Source of the DNA: Corynebacterium uberis
GTDB taxonomy: Bacteria; Actinomycetota; Actinomycetes; Mycobacteriales; Mycobacteriaceae
Direction: 5' to 3'
DNA length: 64,000 bases
NCBI RefSeq assembly: GCF_020616335.1
Contig: NZ_CP085051.1
Span: forward strand, 620,001-684,000
A model generated the notes under the pieces. It ran no database searches, was not told the DNA's origin, and worked only from the letters and a program-made list of their open reading frames with translations. The position numbers and the translations under genes are program-made. Of the stretch, positions 27,735 to 35,628 are shown piece after piece; positions within the stretch are counted from its first letter, which is position 1; each line of letters begins with the position of its first letter.

Positions 27735-30700
27735 TTGGCCACAGGATTTAGTCCCACCAACGCGCCCCTGCGCCGACCCTCGCGGGCAGTGACCTGGACC
27801 ATCGGAATCATCGCGGCGTTGGTGATTATCGCCCCGGTGGTCATCGGCATCTATACCGACTGGCTGTGGTTCGGGGAGGTGGACTTCCGCGGGGTCTTTG
27901 GCAAGGTCATCGTCGTTAGGGTCATCCTCTTTATCGCCTTCGGCCTCATCGCCGGCGCGGTGACCTGGCTTGCCGGGTATCTGACCTGGAAGAACAGGCC
28001 CCGATCGCTGGGCGGGTTTGACCTCAATTCGCCGGTTCACCAATACCGCCAGGCCATCGAGCGTTCCGTGCGCGGCCTGCTGACCGTCGTGCCGGTCCTT
28101 GTTGCCGTCTTTGCCGGGTTCCTTGGCCAGGGCTCCTGGCGCACGGTGATGATGCTGTTCCACCGCCAGCCCTTTGGCATCTCCGATCCGCAGTTTGGCC
28201 ACGACCTCGGGTTCTACGCCTTTACCGTGCCGGCCCTTCGGCTTGCCGAAAGCACCCTGTCTCTCCTGCTGGCCATCGCCTTCATTATCTCCTTGGTGGG
28301 CTACTACCTGCTCGGTGGAATCAAAGTAGGCAACAAGGCCGCCGGCATTAAAGGCACCATCACCCGCCCCGCCCGCGTGCAGCTGGCGATCACCGCCGGG
28401 GCGTGGATGATAGTCAAGGTGCTGGGCTACTGGCTCGACCGCTTTGACCTGATGAACCACCGCCAGCAGACCTTCACCGGTGCCAGCTACACGGACATCA
28501 ACGCGCAGCTTCCCGCAAAGATCATCCTCATGATCATCGCCGTGCTCGTCGCCGTGGCGTTCTTCTCTGCGACCGTGATCAAGGACCTGCGCATTCCTGC
28601 GCTGGCCACCGTGCTGATGATTGTTTCCGCCATCGTCGTGGGCGCAGCCTGGCCCCTGATGATGGAGCGCTTCTCCGTCGCCCCCAACCGGGCCGGCAAG
28701 GAAGCCGAGTACATCGCCCGAAACATCGAATCCACCCGCCAGGCCTACGGCCTGACTGATGACAAGGTGACCTACCTGGACAACTGGGGTGCCGCCAGCG
28801 CCAAGGATGAGGAAGTAGCCTCCGACGAGGCCACTATCTCCAACATTCGGCTCCTCGACCCCGACGTGCTCAGCCCCACCTTCACTCAGCAGCAACAGCT
28901 GCGTAACTTCTACGGCTTCCCCCGCACGCTGGCCGTCGACCGCTACCAAATCGACGGCACCATGCGGGACTTCGTGGTCGCCGCCCGCGAGCTCAACCCC
29001 AACTCGCTGCAGGAAAACCAGTCCGACTGGATCAACCGCCACACCGTGTACACCCACGGCAACGGATTCATCGCCGCGCCGGCCAACAAGGTCGACGAGG
29101 TGGCGCGCGATGTCGGCTCCACCCGCGGCGGCTACCCCGTCTACACCGTCTCTGACCTGCAATCCAACGCCGCGGCCAAGGATGCTGCCACCGCCGAGAA
29201 AATTGGCATCAAGGTTGACGAACCCCGCATCTACTACGGGCCCGTCATCGCTTCCGCGCGCGACGGCGCAGACTACGCCATCGTCGGCGACACCGGCAAG
29301 GGGCCGGTGGAATATGACACCGACACCTCCAGCTTCACCTATGAAGGCAAGGGTGGCGTCGACGTAGGAAACTGGGCCAACCGGGCCATCTACGCCGCTA
29401 AGTACCAAGAACTCAGCCTCATCCTGTCCGACCGCGTGGGCAGCGAATCCAAGATCCTCTACAACCGCGACCCGCGCAAGCGCGTGGAAAAGGTCGCCCC
29501 GTGGCTGACCACGGACTCCAAGACCTACCCGGCCGTCATCGACGGGCGCGTCAAGTGGATCGTCGACGGATACACCACCCTCGACGCCCTGCCGTACTCC
29601 ACCCGCATCCCGCTGCAAGACGTCACCGAGGACGCCCTCAACCCGCAGGGCACCACCCAGCGGCTGATCAATAACGACGTCGGCTACATCCGCAACTCCG
29701 TCAAGGCAACCGTCGACGCCTATGACGGCACCGTGGAACTCTACGAGTTCGATTCCACCGACCCCGTGCTCAAGGCCTGGGAGGGCGTGTTCCCCAATAG
29801 CGTCAAGCCCTCCAGCGAGATTAGCGACGAGCTGCGCAATCACCTGCGCTACCCGGAGGACCTTTTCAAGGTGCAGCGCGAGCTGCTTGCCCGCTACCAC
29901 GTCGATGACCCGCAGGTGTTCTTCCAGAATGACTCCTTCTGGTCCGTGCCTACTGATCCGACGGCGCGCGAGGGCCGCAATGAGTTGGCGCAGCCGCCCT
30001 ACTACGTGGTTGCCTCCGACCCGAAGACCGGGGCCCCGTCCTTCCAGACGATCACCCCCTACCGCGGCCTTCAGCGCCAGTTCCTCTCTGCGCACATGTC
30101 CGTGTCCTCCGACCCGGACACCTACGGCCGCATCACGGTGCGCGTCCTGCCCACGGACACCCAGACTCAGGGTCCCCAGCAGGTCCAGGACATCATGGAC
30201 TCCTCGGACCAGATCTCTCGTGACCGTAGCCTGTGGGAGGGCACCAACGACCTCTACAACGGCAACCTGCTGACGTTGCCCGTGGGCAACGGGGAAATCC
30301 TCTACGTCGAGCCGCTGTATTCGCAGCGCAAGAACCAAGAATCGGCCTTCCCCAAGCTGCTGCGCGTCCTGGTCTCCTACAAGGGAACCATCGGTTACGC
30401 GCCCACGATCTCCGAGGCGCTCGCCCAGGTGGGCATCAACCCCAAGGCGGCACAAGACATCGCCGTTGTTGACGACGCCGCCGGTGCCAAGGATGGTGCA
30501 AAGGACTCCGCAAAGAAGGAGCCCGCTAAAGCCAAGGACGAGGCAAAGCCCAGCGCCACCCCCTCCGCCCCGGCGAGCGGAACGGGCCAGCAGGGCCAGT
30601 CGATCGAAAAGATCAACGAGGCGCTGCGCGGCCTGGAGTCCGCCCGCAACGGCAGCTTCGAGGACTACGGCCGCGCGCTGGACAACCTGGATAAGGCGGT

Positions 30701-30737
30701 CGCCGAATACCAGCAGTCCCAGGGCCAGCACCAGTAA
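27735..30737 (+). CDS. UPF0182 family large membrane protein
   Basis: A 1000-residue protein. About seven transmembrane helices in the first 300 residues (for example IIAALVIIAPVVIGIYTDWL) precede a large extracytoplasmic domain and a Lys/Ala/Pro-rich linker near residue 915, then a short coiled-coil-like tail. Corresponds to Rv3193c. The TTG start at 27735 is supported by AAGGAG at a good distance and by family length. Function of the family is not established. Confidence 0.92.
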   Translation: MATGFSPTNAPLRRPSRAVTWTIGIIAALVIIAPVVIGIYTDWLWFGEVDFRGVFGKVIVVRVILFIAFGLIAGAVTWLAGYLTWKNRPRSLGGFDLNSPVHQYRQAIERSVRGLLTVVPVLVAVFAGFLGQGSWRTVMMLFHRQPFGISDPQFGHDLGFYAFTVPALRLAESTLSLLLAIAFIISLVGYYLLGGIKVGNKAAGIKGTITRPARVQLAITAGAWMIVKVLGYWLDRFDLMNHRQQTFTGASYTDINAQLPAKIILMIIAVLVAVAFFSATVIKDLRIPALATVLMIVSAIVVGAAWPLMMERFSVAPNRAGKEAEYIARNIESTRQAYGLTDDKVTYLDNWGAASAKDEEVASDEATISNIRLLDPDVLSPTFTQQQQLRNFYGFPRTLAVDRYQIDGTMRDFVVAARELNPNSLQENQSDWINRHTVYTHGNGFIAAPANKVDEVARDVGSTRGGYPVYTVSDLQSNAAAKDAATAEKIGIKVDEPRIYYGPVIASARDGADYAIVGDTGKGPVEYDTDTSSFTYEGKGGVDVGNWANRAIYAAKYQELSLILSDRVGSESKILYNRDPRKRVEKVAPWLTTDSKTYPAVIDGRVKWIVDGYTTLDALPYSTRIPLQDVTEDALNPQGTTQRLINNDVGYIRNSVKATVDAYDGTVELYEFDSTDPVLKAWEGVFPNSVKPSSEISDELRNHLRYPEDLFKVQRELLARYHVDDPQVFFQNDSFWSVPTDPTAREGRNELAQPPYYVVASDPKTGAPSFQTITPYRGLQRQFLSAHMSVSSDPDTYGRITVRVLPTDTQTQGPQQVQDIMDSSDQISRDRSLWEGTNDLYNGNLLTLPVGNGEILYVEPLYSQRKNQESAFPKLLRVLVSYKGTIGYAPTISEALAQVGINPKAAQDIAVVDDAAGAKDGAKDSAKKEPAKAKDEAKPSATPSAPASGTGQQGQSIEKINEALRGLESARNGSFEDYGRALDNLDKAVAEYQQSQGQHQ

Positions 30738-30780
30738 AACGCGGTGCTGTGCCCCGCCGAAGGGGGCGCTGAACAGGCAG

Positions 30781-30810
30781 TTTGGCGTCCCCGCCGGTGC
30801 TGTGTAGAGT
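30781..30810 (+). promoter_or_regulatory. Promoter of tRNA-fMet
   Basis: TTTGGC at 30781-30786 and TAGAGT at 30805-30810 with an 18-base spacer form a plausible -35/-10 pair about 55 bases before the tRNA. Confidence 0.5.
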
Positions 30811-30865
30811 ATCTCCTTGTCGCCGCAAAGGCGCGGTGAGTTCCCTTAAAAGGGGATTTGCCCGA

Positions 30866-30939
30866 CGCGGGGTGGAGCAGCTCGGTAGCTCGCTGGGCTC
30901 ATAACCCAGAGGTCGTAGGTTCGAATCCTGCCCCCGCCA
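30866..30939 (+). tRNA. Initiator tRNA-fMet (CAT)
   Basis: A 74-base tRNA cloverleaf with anticodon CAT. Position 1 (C) does not pair with position 72 (C), and the anticodon stem ends in three G:C pairs (CTGGG/CCCAG); both are hallmarks of the initiator. The CCA end is not encoded. Its 3' end is the integration point of a small element: the last bases plus the downstream terminator are repeated at 31786. Confidence 0.95.
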
Positions 30940-31237
30940 CTAAGTTGGAACCCTCGGAACGCGAAAGCGTCCCGGGGGTTTCTTGCATGCCCGCAGTGGC
31001 GATCCGGCGGGGGAGCAAATCAGTGATATCAACGCCAAAAAAGTCGGCAGTGGTATAGAGCTCAGACAGGGACCAGTTCACCTTGCCTCGGACTTTTCGT
31101 CCAAGGTTGACCGCGCTCATGTTGAGAGCTTCGGCGAGATCCTTCTTCGTTCTTCCATGCACAAGCAGTAGCTGATTGACTTTGATGGCGACACACTCTT
31201 CAGGCGAGAGCCTGCGTGATGGTTTGGATGTCGTCAT
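30899..31237 (-). CDS. XRE-type helix-turn-helix repressor of the integrated element
   Basis: A 112-residue protein. The HTH region lies around residues 20-60 (RTKKDLAEALNMSAVNLGRK). The ATG at 31237 fits a leaderless promoter: TTGCAT, 17 bases, TAATCT, 7 bases, ATG. The last 29 codons run antisense through the tRNA terminator and tRNA (ending AGAGFEPTTSGL), so the C-terminus was replaced or extended by the host att sequence. Probably the immunity or lysogeny repressor of the original element. Real gene likely; tail probably non-native. Confidence 0.65.
   Translation of the reverse strand: MTTSKPSRRLSPEECVAIKVNQLLLVHGRTKKDLAEALNMSAVNLGRKVRGKVNWSLSELYTTADFFGVDITDLLPRRIATAGMQETPGTLSRSEGSNLVAGAGFEPTTSGL
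30915..30991 (+). repeat. att left copy (tRNA-fMet 3' end and terminator)
   Basis: Begins GTAGGTTCGAATCCTGC and ends CTTGCATGCC. This copy is attached to the intact tRNA. It differs from the right copy by one base in the terminator stem (G here, A there). Confidence 0.85.
30949..30985 (+). terminator. Terminator of tRNA-fMet
   Basis: Stem AACCCTCGGAACGC, loop GAAA, stem GCGTCCCGGGGGTT, followed by TCTT. One wobble and one mismatch. The duplicated copy at about 31820-31856 has a better paired stem. Confidence 0.75.
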
Positions 31238-31334
31238 AGTAGCGAGATTAGACGCAATTGTCAGATTATGCAACTAGTGACACTCGACGTCGCCCGGGTG
31301 GTGAGCTAACAGTATAGGTATGACATTGTAGAAT

Positions 31335-31532
31335 CTGTTACAACTAAGCGGTACTGACTGGTATACCCCCGGTGAAGCTGCTGCGATCATCCCCGGAGCG
31401 AGCACTCGGGCAGTCATCGCTTGGGCGAAGCGGGGCGATCTTCCGGGCTGCCTCAAGCTTCCAAATGGTCGTTGGCAGATCTCGGCAAGCGCAATAGAGG
31501 CAATGCTCCGTGGAGCGGTGGAATCGGCATGA
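31335..31532 (+). pseudogene. Excisionase-like helix-turn-helix frame without a normal start
   Basis: In-frame translation from 31335 to the TGA at 31530-31532 gives WYTPGEAAAIIPGASTRAVI, then AWAKRGDLPG, then GRWQISASAIEAML. This is the MerR/excisionase-type HTH layout (HTH_17). There is no ATG, GTG or TTG in frame: a TAG lies at 31329 and the only possible initiator is CTG at 31335. It may be a truncated gene or may use a rare start. Divergent from the XRE gene as in prophage switch regions. Confidence 0.5.
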
Positions 31533-31542
31533 TGGTAACAGA

Positions 31543-31576
31543 AAAAGCCCGCTCCCTGGGTTGGGGAGCGGGCTTT
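31543..31576. terminator. Hairpin terminator inside the element
   Basis: AAAAGCCCGCTCCC pairs with GGGAGCGGGCTTT across a 7-base loop; A- and T-rich flanks let it work in both directions. It closes the HTH frame. Confidence 0.8.
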
Positions 31577-31587
31577 GCTGTTGTCGT

Positions 31588-31722
31588 ATTGCCGGTTCCC
31601 CGGTGTGGCGTCACCCCGGTTCCCCGGGGGACCGGTTTGCCGTATTGCCGGTGTGGCGTCATGCCGGTGTCCCGTATTCCCGGTTCCCCGGGGTACCGCA
31701 TCCCCGGGTTGCCGGGATGACG
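31588..31722. repeat. Degenerate 8-base GG-phased repeat array
   Basis: Read on the minus strand the region breaks into imperfect 8-base units beginning GG: GGGGAACC, GGCAATAC, GGCAAACC, GGGACACC, GGGAATAC and relatives, with a longer TGACGCCACACC insert seen twice. No coding potential recognised. Confidence 0.55.
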
Positions 31723-31785
31723 TCATGAAGCCATTTCTTTACGAAAAGACGCCAGCGAATGCACCTGTGGTACAACCCAGCAGTT

Positions 31786-31862
31786 GTAGGTTCGAATCCT
31801 GCCCCCGCCACTAAGTTGGAACCCTCGGAACGCGAAAGCGTCCCGAGGGTTTCTTGCATGCC
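31786..31862 (+). repeat. att right copy (tRNA 3' fragment and terminator)
   Basis: Identical to 30915-30991 except one base. Upstream similarity to the tRNA continues weakly into the anticodon stem (AACCCAG at 31775). It has no 5' half and cannot be a tRNA. Confidence 0.85.
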
Positions 31863-32089
31863 GGGACAGGGGGCGTCGCACAGCGCACTGTACCCGGCGA
31901 ACCGGGCTGTGGTGTGGGACAGCGGACCGCGGGTGGCAATAGCCTGTGGGACTCACATGGGCCGGGTAAAAGCGCATCGCCGGCGACCAGCCCGGTGGTA
32001 CGTTGAGGATTCTTCGCCGTCAACGCGCACGCGCTTTGCGGCGGCCGAGGCAGCAGATGGAAACCGTGAGGAGCAGGGGGTGTGTCGGG

Positions 32090-32821
32090 GTGAGAACCCG
32101 GGGACAGTGGCGTCGTGAGGCCGGAGTGCGTTCCTGGTTATGGGGAGCGCCCCAGGCGCTCGTGCTTGCCCTGTGCCTGCTGATCTCCGCCTGCGCTACC
32201 CCTGGCGCGCAGCTGCTCAGCCCGCCGGCACCCGGCACAGGCCAACTGGAGGCCGCAGCGCTGCTGGAGTCCCTTCCGGTAAAAGGGCGCGCTCCCATGA
32301 CCGGATACGACAGGAAGCAATTCGGCCAGGCGTGGTCCGATGACGTGACCGTGGATTTTGGGCACAACGGCTGCGATACTCGCAACGACATCCTGCGCCG
32401 GGACCTCGGACACGCTGAGATCAAGCCCGGAACGCACGGGTGCGTGGTGCTGCGGGGGATCTTGGATGATCCGTACACCGGCACTCGCATCGAGTTTCAG
32501 CGCGGTGCTAAGACCTCACGGGCGGTTCAGATTGACCACGTGGTGGCCCTGGGCAATGCGTGGGCAACCGGGGCGCAGCAGCTTGACGACGCCACCCGGC
32601 GCAACCTGGCCAACGATCCGCTCAACCTGCAAGCCACCGACGGTCCCACGAATCAGAAAAAGCGCGCCGGGGATGCTGCCACGTGGATGCCGCCTAACCG
32701 GCGCTACTGGTGTGAATACGTCACTCGGCAGATCACGGTCAAGGCCCGCTACCACCTGTGGGTCACCCAGCCGGAGAAGGATGCGCTGGAGCGCGGCTTG
32801 GCAACGTGTACCACCTCCTAG
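32090..32821 (+). CDS. Secreted HNH (DUF1524/GmrSD-C-like) nuclease lipoprotein
   Basis: A 243-residue protein with an N-terminal lipoprotein signal (LVLALCLLISACATPG, lipobox ISAC) and a C-terminal HNH-type domain: QIDHVVALGNAW supplies the DH, then DPLNLQATDG and NQKKRAGDAATWMP the N and final H/K-like positions. This is the common actinobacterial secreted DUF1524 nuclease. I chose the GTG at 32090, with AGGGGG upstream; other GTGs at 32066 and 32123 are possible. It sits just outside the integrated element. Could degrade extracellular DNA for nutrition or competition. Confidence 0.82.
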   Translation: MRTRGQWRREAGVRSWLWGAPQALVLALCLLISACATPGAQLLSPPAPGTGQLEAAALLESLPVKGRAPMTGYDRKQFGQAWSDDVTVDFGHNGCDTRNDILRRDLGHAEIKPGTHGCVVLRGILDDPYTGTRIEFQRGAKTSRAVQIDHVVALGNAWATGAQQLDDATRRNLANDPLNLQATDGPTNQKKRAGDAATWMPPNRRYWCEYVTRQITVKARYHLWVTQPEKDALERGLATCTTS

Positions 32822-34076
32822 CCCCTTCGGCGGTACCGCGAGGATGGGGCAGTGGCTGTGACTGAGGAGATGCCCGGATTTAACAATCCAGGTGATGTAT
32901 TCAGCGAAGAGAAAGCCTCCATTCCGTTCCTGTAGAACCGAATACAGCAATTTCTCTGATGCCGTGCTGGGTGTACATTCCGCCCCCGGGACTTCTTGCG
33001 CCCCAGCCGAGCCACGTGCGTGGCGCCGACCTGCATATATCTACCCTGCATGCATGACGTGTGCGGTGTTCGGTGCTGGTGGGGCTAACCAAAGGGGGGC
33101 ACAGCGTTCGCGCTCCCTTGGCGGCAAGGTCTAGCTCGCGTGAGTGGGAGGGGTCGGTGGACACTGCCGCATGGTGGTCCGTCCCGGGCCAGTAGCGCAA
33201 CCGCGGCCTTGGCCAATCATCGCTGTGAGCGCGGCGTGGTGCACACAAGGTGGTGATTGCACGTCTTGGGCGTTGACCAGAGGTACCGCGAGGTTCGGAG
33301 CACAAGGACGCCAGGAGGGTGAGCGCGGCCTGTCGTTAGGAGCCTCCTGTCAGCGGGGTTGTAAACATGATTGCCGCTGTACGCGTTGGCTGTGGGGTAG
33401 CCGGGCGAGCGGTACTCCAGGAGGGGCGTGCGGGTTGGACGTGGCCACAACTGCGACAGCAAGACCGGTGGGGGGTGGCGCTGGCAGGGCCGGGGTGGGA
33501 GATGGGACTGCTTTACTGGACGTATATCGGAGATGCGCTACCGCTGAGTCTGGGTGAAGGCGTCCGAAAACGACGATCCATACTGCCGCTCGCATGATTT
33601 TAAGTCATGTGTGACATATCTCATAGATAAAGTTCCTGCCAAAAGGTTTCACTATGGCCCCGACGCGAGCCCCCTTGGTGTAAGGGAAGCTTCGGACAGG
33701 CCGTAGATGAGAAAAATTTGTTTGGACCACCAATATGGGGGGTATCCATGTGGGCACTCTTATACGTTAACGTGGGATCCAGTGAATAATATGAGCGTAT
33801 TGTGTTCACGGAAATAACTACCGGGCTAACTGTGATGTGTCCACCGATAAGTTAAGCCTTATGACGATTTAAAGGCTAAAGTTCTGCTACCGACACATGG
33901 CGGTAGGGGATTTGGGCGCTAACTCCAATTAGATATTGGACGGCACTGGAAGCGCCTTGCATTGGTCGATATACTCAAAAGCGAACCGGCACATGGAACA
34001 AGATTTCGCAGTCAGAGTTGCCACATACCGGTTCGCCCGCAAGACCAACCGAGCCAACGAGTGCAAAGGAAAGGTA
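32822..34076. other. 1.25-kb gene-poor region, AT-rich toward its right end
   Basis: No reading frame here looks like a protein: the longer ones are low-complexity Arg/Pro/Gly translations. From about 33600 the sequence turns AT-rich and reads like a promoter region for the CAP-domain gene. TGTGACATATCTCATA at 33610-33625 is one mismatch from a GlxR site. No transposase remnant or RNA gene recognised. Confidence 0.6.
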
Positions 34077-34637
34077 ATGACTAAAAAATCACTAACCGTC
34101 CGGATTGCTGCGGCGTCAGCGCTGCTGGTCGTGGCGCCTATGGTAGCACCGGTAGGTGCGACGGCGCAGGAGGGCTCCAGCGATTTGAGCTTCCTCACTG
34201 ACATCTTCGGTTCCTCAGCGCCCGCTGCGGGCGCCACAGAGGGCACTGCGACGGGCGCAGCGCCGGTCTCCCAGGCTTCCTCCTACAAGGGCAACAAGGT
34301 CGAGGTAGAGAAGGCTCAGAAGATCTTTGAGCTGACGAATAAGGAGCGTACGAGCCGCGGGCTCGCCCCCCTGGAGTTCAAGCAGGACCTCGCTGACGGG
34401 GCCTATGACTGGGCCAAGAAGATGGATCGCACTCAGGACTTCACGCACTCCCACGGTGGCTACGGCGAGAACCTCTTCTGGTTTGCCAAGCAAGGCTCCC
34501 CCGAGCTCGTGGTGGAGATGTGGATGAAGTCTGAGGGGCACAGGAACAACATCCTCAGCCCTGACTATAAGACTCTCGGAGTCGGAGTTTCCGATTCCGG
34601 TAATGGAACCTATGCGGTGCAGCGCTTCGGCGTTTAG
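34077..34637 (+). CDS. Secreted CAP-domain (SCP/PR1) protein
   Basis: A 186-residue protein with a signal peptide (MTKKSLTVRIAAASALLVV, cleavage near ATAQ), a short Ala/Gly/Thr linker and a CAP domain from about residue 75. The CAP signatures are HSHGGYGENLF and GHRNNILSPDY. The ATG at 34077 follows AAAGGAAAGG. A strong terminator lies 10 bases after the stop, so it is monocistronic. CAP proteins are secreted, with diverse roles; the bacterial YkwD-type function is not defined. Confidence 0.9.
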   Translation: MTKKSLTVRIAAASALLVVAPMVAPVGATAQEGSSDLSFLTDIFGSSAPAAGATEGTATGAAPVSQASSYKGNKVEVEKAQKIFELTNKERTSRGLAPLEFKQDLADGAYDWAKKMDRTQDFTHSHGGYGENLFWFAKQGSPELVVEMWMKSEGHRNNILSPDYKTLGVGVSDSGNGTYAVQRFGV

Positions 34638-34646
34638 AAATAGGCT

Positions 34647-34682
34647 AAAAAGCCCGGCCGTCCTGCCCGGCCGGGTTTTTTT
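34647..34682 (+). terminator. Rho-independent terminator of the CAP-domain gene
   Basis: AAAAAGCCCGGCCG, loop TCCTGCC, CGGCCGGG, then a run of eight T. A textbook intrinsic terminator. Confidence 0.92.
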
Positions 34683-34803
34683 GGTGCTCAAAACTAATTG
34701 CAATTCGGGGGAAATGATAAAAACAATTATCCACCTACCAGGTGGTAAATCGGGGTCCGAGAATGGCGAATTACGGCCCGAGATAAGGTCTTTTCTCCAT
34801 GCA

Positions 34804-34827
34804 TATACCCCGCCCTAGCGGGGTATA
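34804..34827. promoter_or_regulatory. CsoR-like palindromic operator candidate
   Basis: TATACCCCGC, four bases, GCGGGGTATA: a perfect 24-base palindrome, then CTATGC. The ATACCCC-N-GGGGTAT form resembles operators of CsoR/FrmR-type copper or formaldehyde repressors. TATACT at its right edge could be a -10 box. No recognisable gene follows closely, so the controlled gene may be lost. Confidence 0.45.
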
Positions 34828-35446
34828 CTATGCGGATACCGGAGCTAAATAGATCTGTGCGTACGCTGTATTCGCCCATTGCCCGAGCTACCCCCGGGGC
34901 TGTCGCTGCTGCTCAGAGGGGGTGTGGCGTGGGGGGTGGTGTGGGGGGCGTGGGGAACAGTCGGGACATCCGATGTGTCTGCATTCCACCGCATAGTTGC
35001 AAAAAATATAATTAAACCGAGACGTTAGTAAAAAACTGACTTTCCACGCGGGTGCCCGGGCGAAATTTAACCTTGTGCAGCGATAGAGCACACCTATGTC
35101 TGGCTGTGAGGGTGCCGCGCCCTCCGCAGTTGGCATGCCGGGAGCACCCATCAAAAAACGCTTTTGGGCAAAGAAAAACCGCATGCGCACCCCTTCTGTC
35201 TAGCCCGCAGCACGGGCTAGCCCCCAGCCAGTGGTTGGATGCCGGCGCTGCGTGTCGTGTCAGGTGCCACGGGCTACAGGGAGGCACCGCGCGTGCTCTT
35301 GCGAGCCGGAAGGCTGGGGGAGACGGAGTGATGATTGTGCCGAGTGGGTGGCCGCATAGGCGGCAGCGCTGGCCGCGTGCGGTAACGGCGAGGCAGAGGA
35401 AGCGGGCTGGCAGGCGGCGAGTAGGGCGGCTCGCGGCGCGTCCAGG

Positions 35447-35459
35447 GGCGTCGAGAAGC
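35447..35459. repeat. Intergenic copy of dispersed 13-mer
   Basis: GGCGTCGAGAAGC, the reverse complement of GCTTCTCGACGCC. One of 17 exact copies. Confidence 0.8.
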
Positions 35460-35570
35460 GCCGAGAGCTACCGAGAGATACCAAGAACTGTCGCGGAGCG
35501 CCCAGAAACCCGAAGGCCGGGCGGCTCGGAGCACGCGTGCACCCGTCAGAAGGCCCAGTTCGGCGGGCAT

Positions 35571-35615
35571 GAAAAAATCCCGCCGGGAAGACGGGTGCAC
35601 GAAATCCCGGCGGGA
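35571..35615 (-). terminator. Terminator of the repeat-rich secreted protein gene
   Basis: On the minus strand TCCCGCCGGGA pairs with TCCCGGCGGGA across 16 bases, followed by TTTTTTC. It lies 14 bases past the stop codon. Confidence 0.85.
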
Positions 35616-35628
35616 AGTATAGGGGGTC

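Larger units (their letters stand above)
30915..31862. mobile_element. Small tRNA-fMet-integrated element remnant with 77-bp att repeats
   Basis: A 77-base direct repeat (30915-30991 and 31786-31862, one mismatch) covers the T-arm and acceptor end of tRNA-fMet plus its terminator. Such duplication is the footprint of a tyrosine integrase using the tRNA 3' end. Inside are an XRE-type repressor on the minus strand, a short excisionase-like HTH frame on the plus strand, a terminator and a GG-phased repeat. The unit is 871 bp and carries no integrase, so it is a remnant or a non-autonomous element. Confidence 0.75.
34683..35570. other. Gene-poor region with several perfect hairpins
   Basis: No convincing gene in about 890 bases. 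It contains a perfect 10-bp palindrome at 34804-34827, an AT-rich patch near 34990-35035, an 8-bp perfect hairpin at 35200-35220 (CTAGCCCG/CGGGCTAG) and a 13-mer copy at 35447-35459. GTGCACCCGTC at 35537-35547 is repeated inverted at 35589-35599. Confidence 0.55.

Noticed and set aside
27696..30731. A 1011-codon open frame antisense to the UPF0182 gene
   Set aside because: Low-complexity Gly/Val/Asp translation, no family likeness; it is a frame shadow of a high-GC gene.
31766..31839. A second tRNA gene
   Set aside because: Only the 3' half of tRNA-fMet is present; no 5' acceptor strand, D-arm or intact anticodon stem.
31659..31977. Short proteins ending or containing AGAGFEPTT
   Set aside because: This string is the antisense translation of a tRNA T-arm and acceptor end, a well-known annotation artefact.
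33144..33557. 137-codon open frame in the gene-poor region
   Set aside because: Biased Arg/Gly/Thr translation with no start context and no domain.
34830..35015. Small protein gene after the palindrome
   Set aside because: 61 codons of Gly/Val/Cys-rich sequence, no ribosome-binding site; not protein-like.
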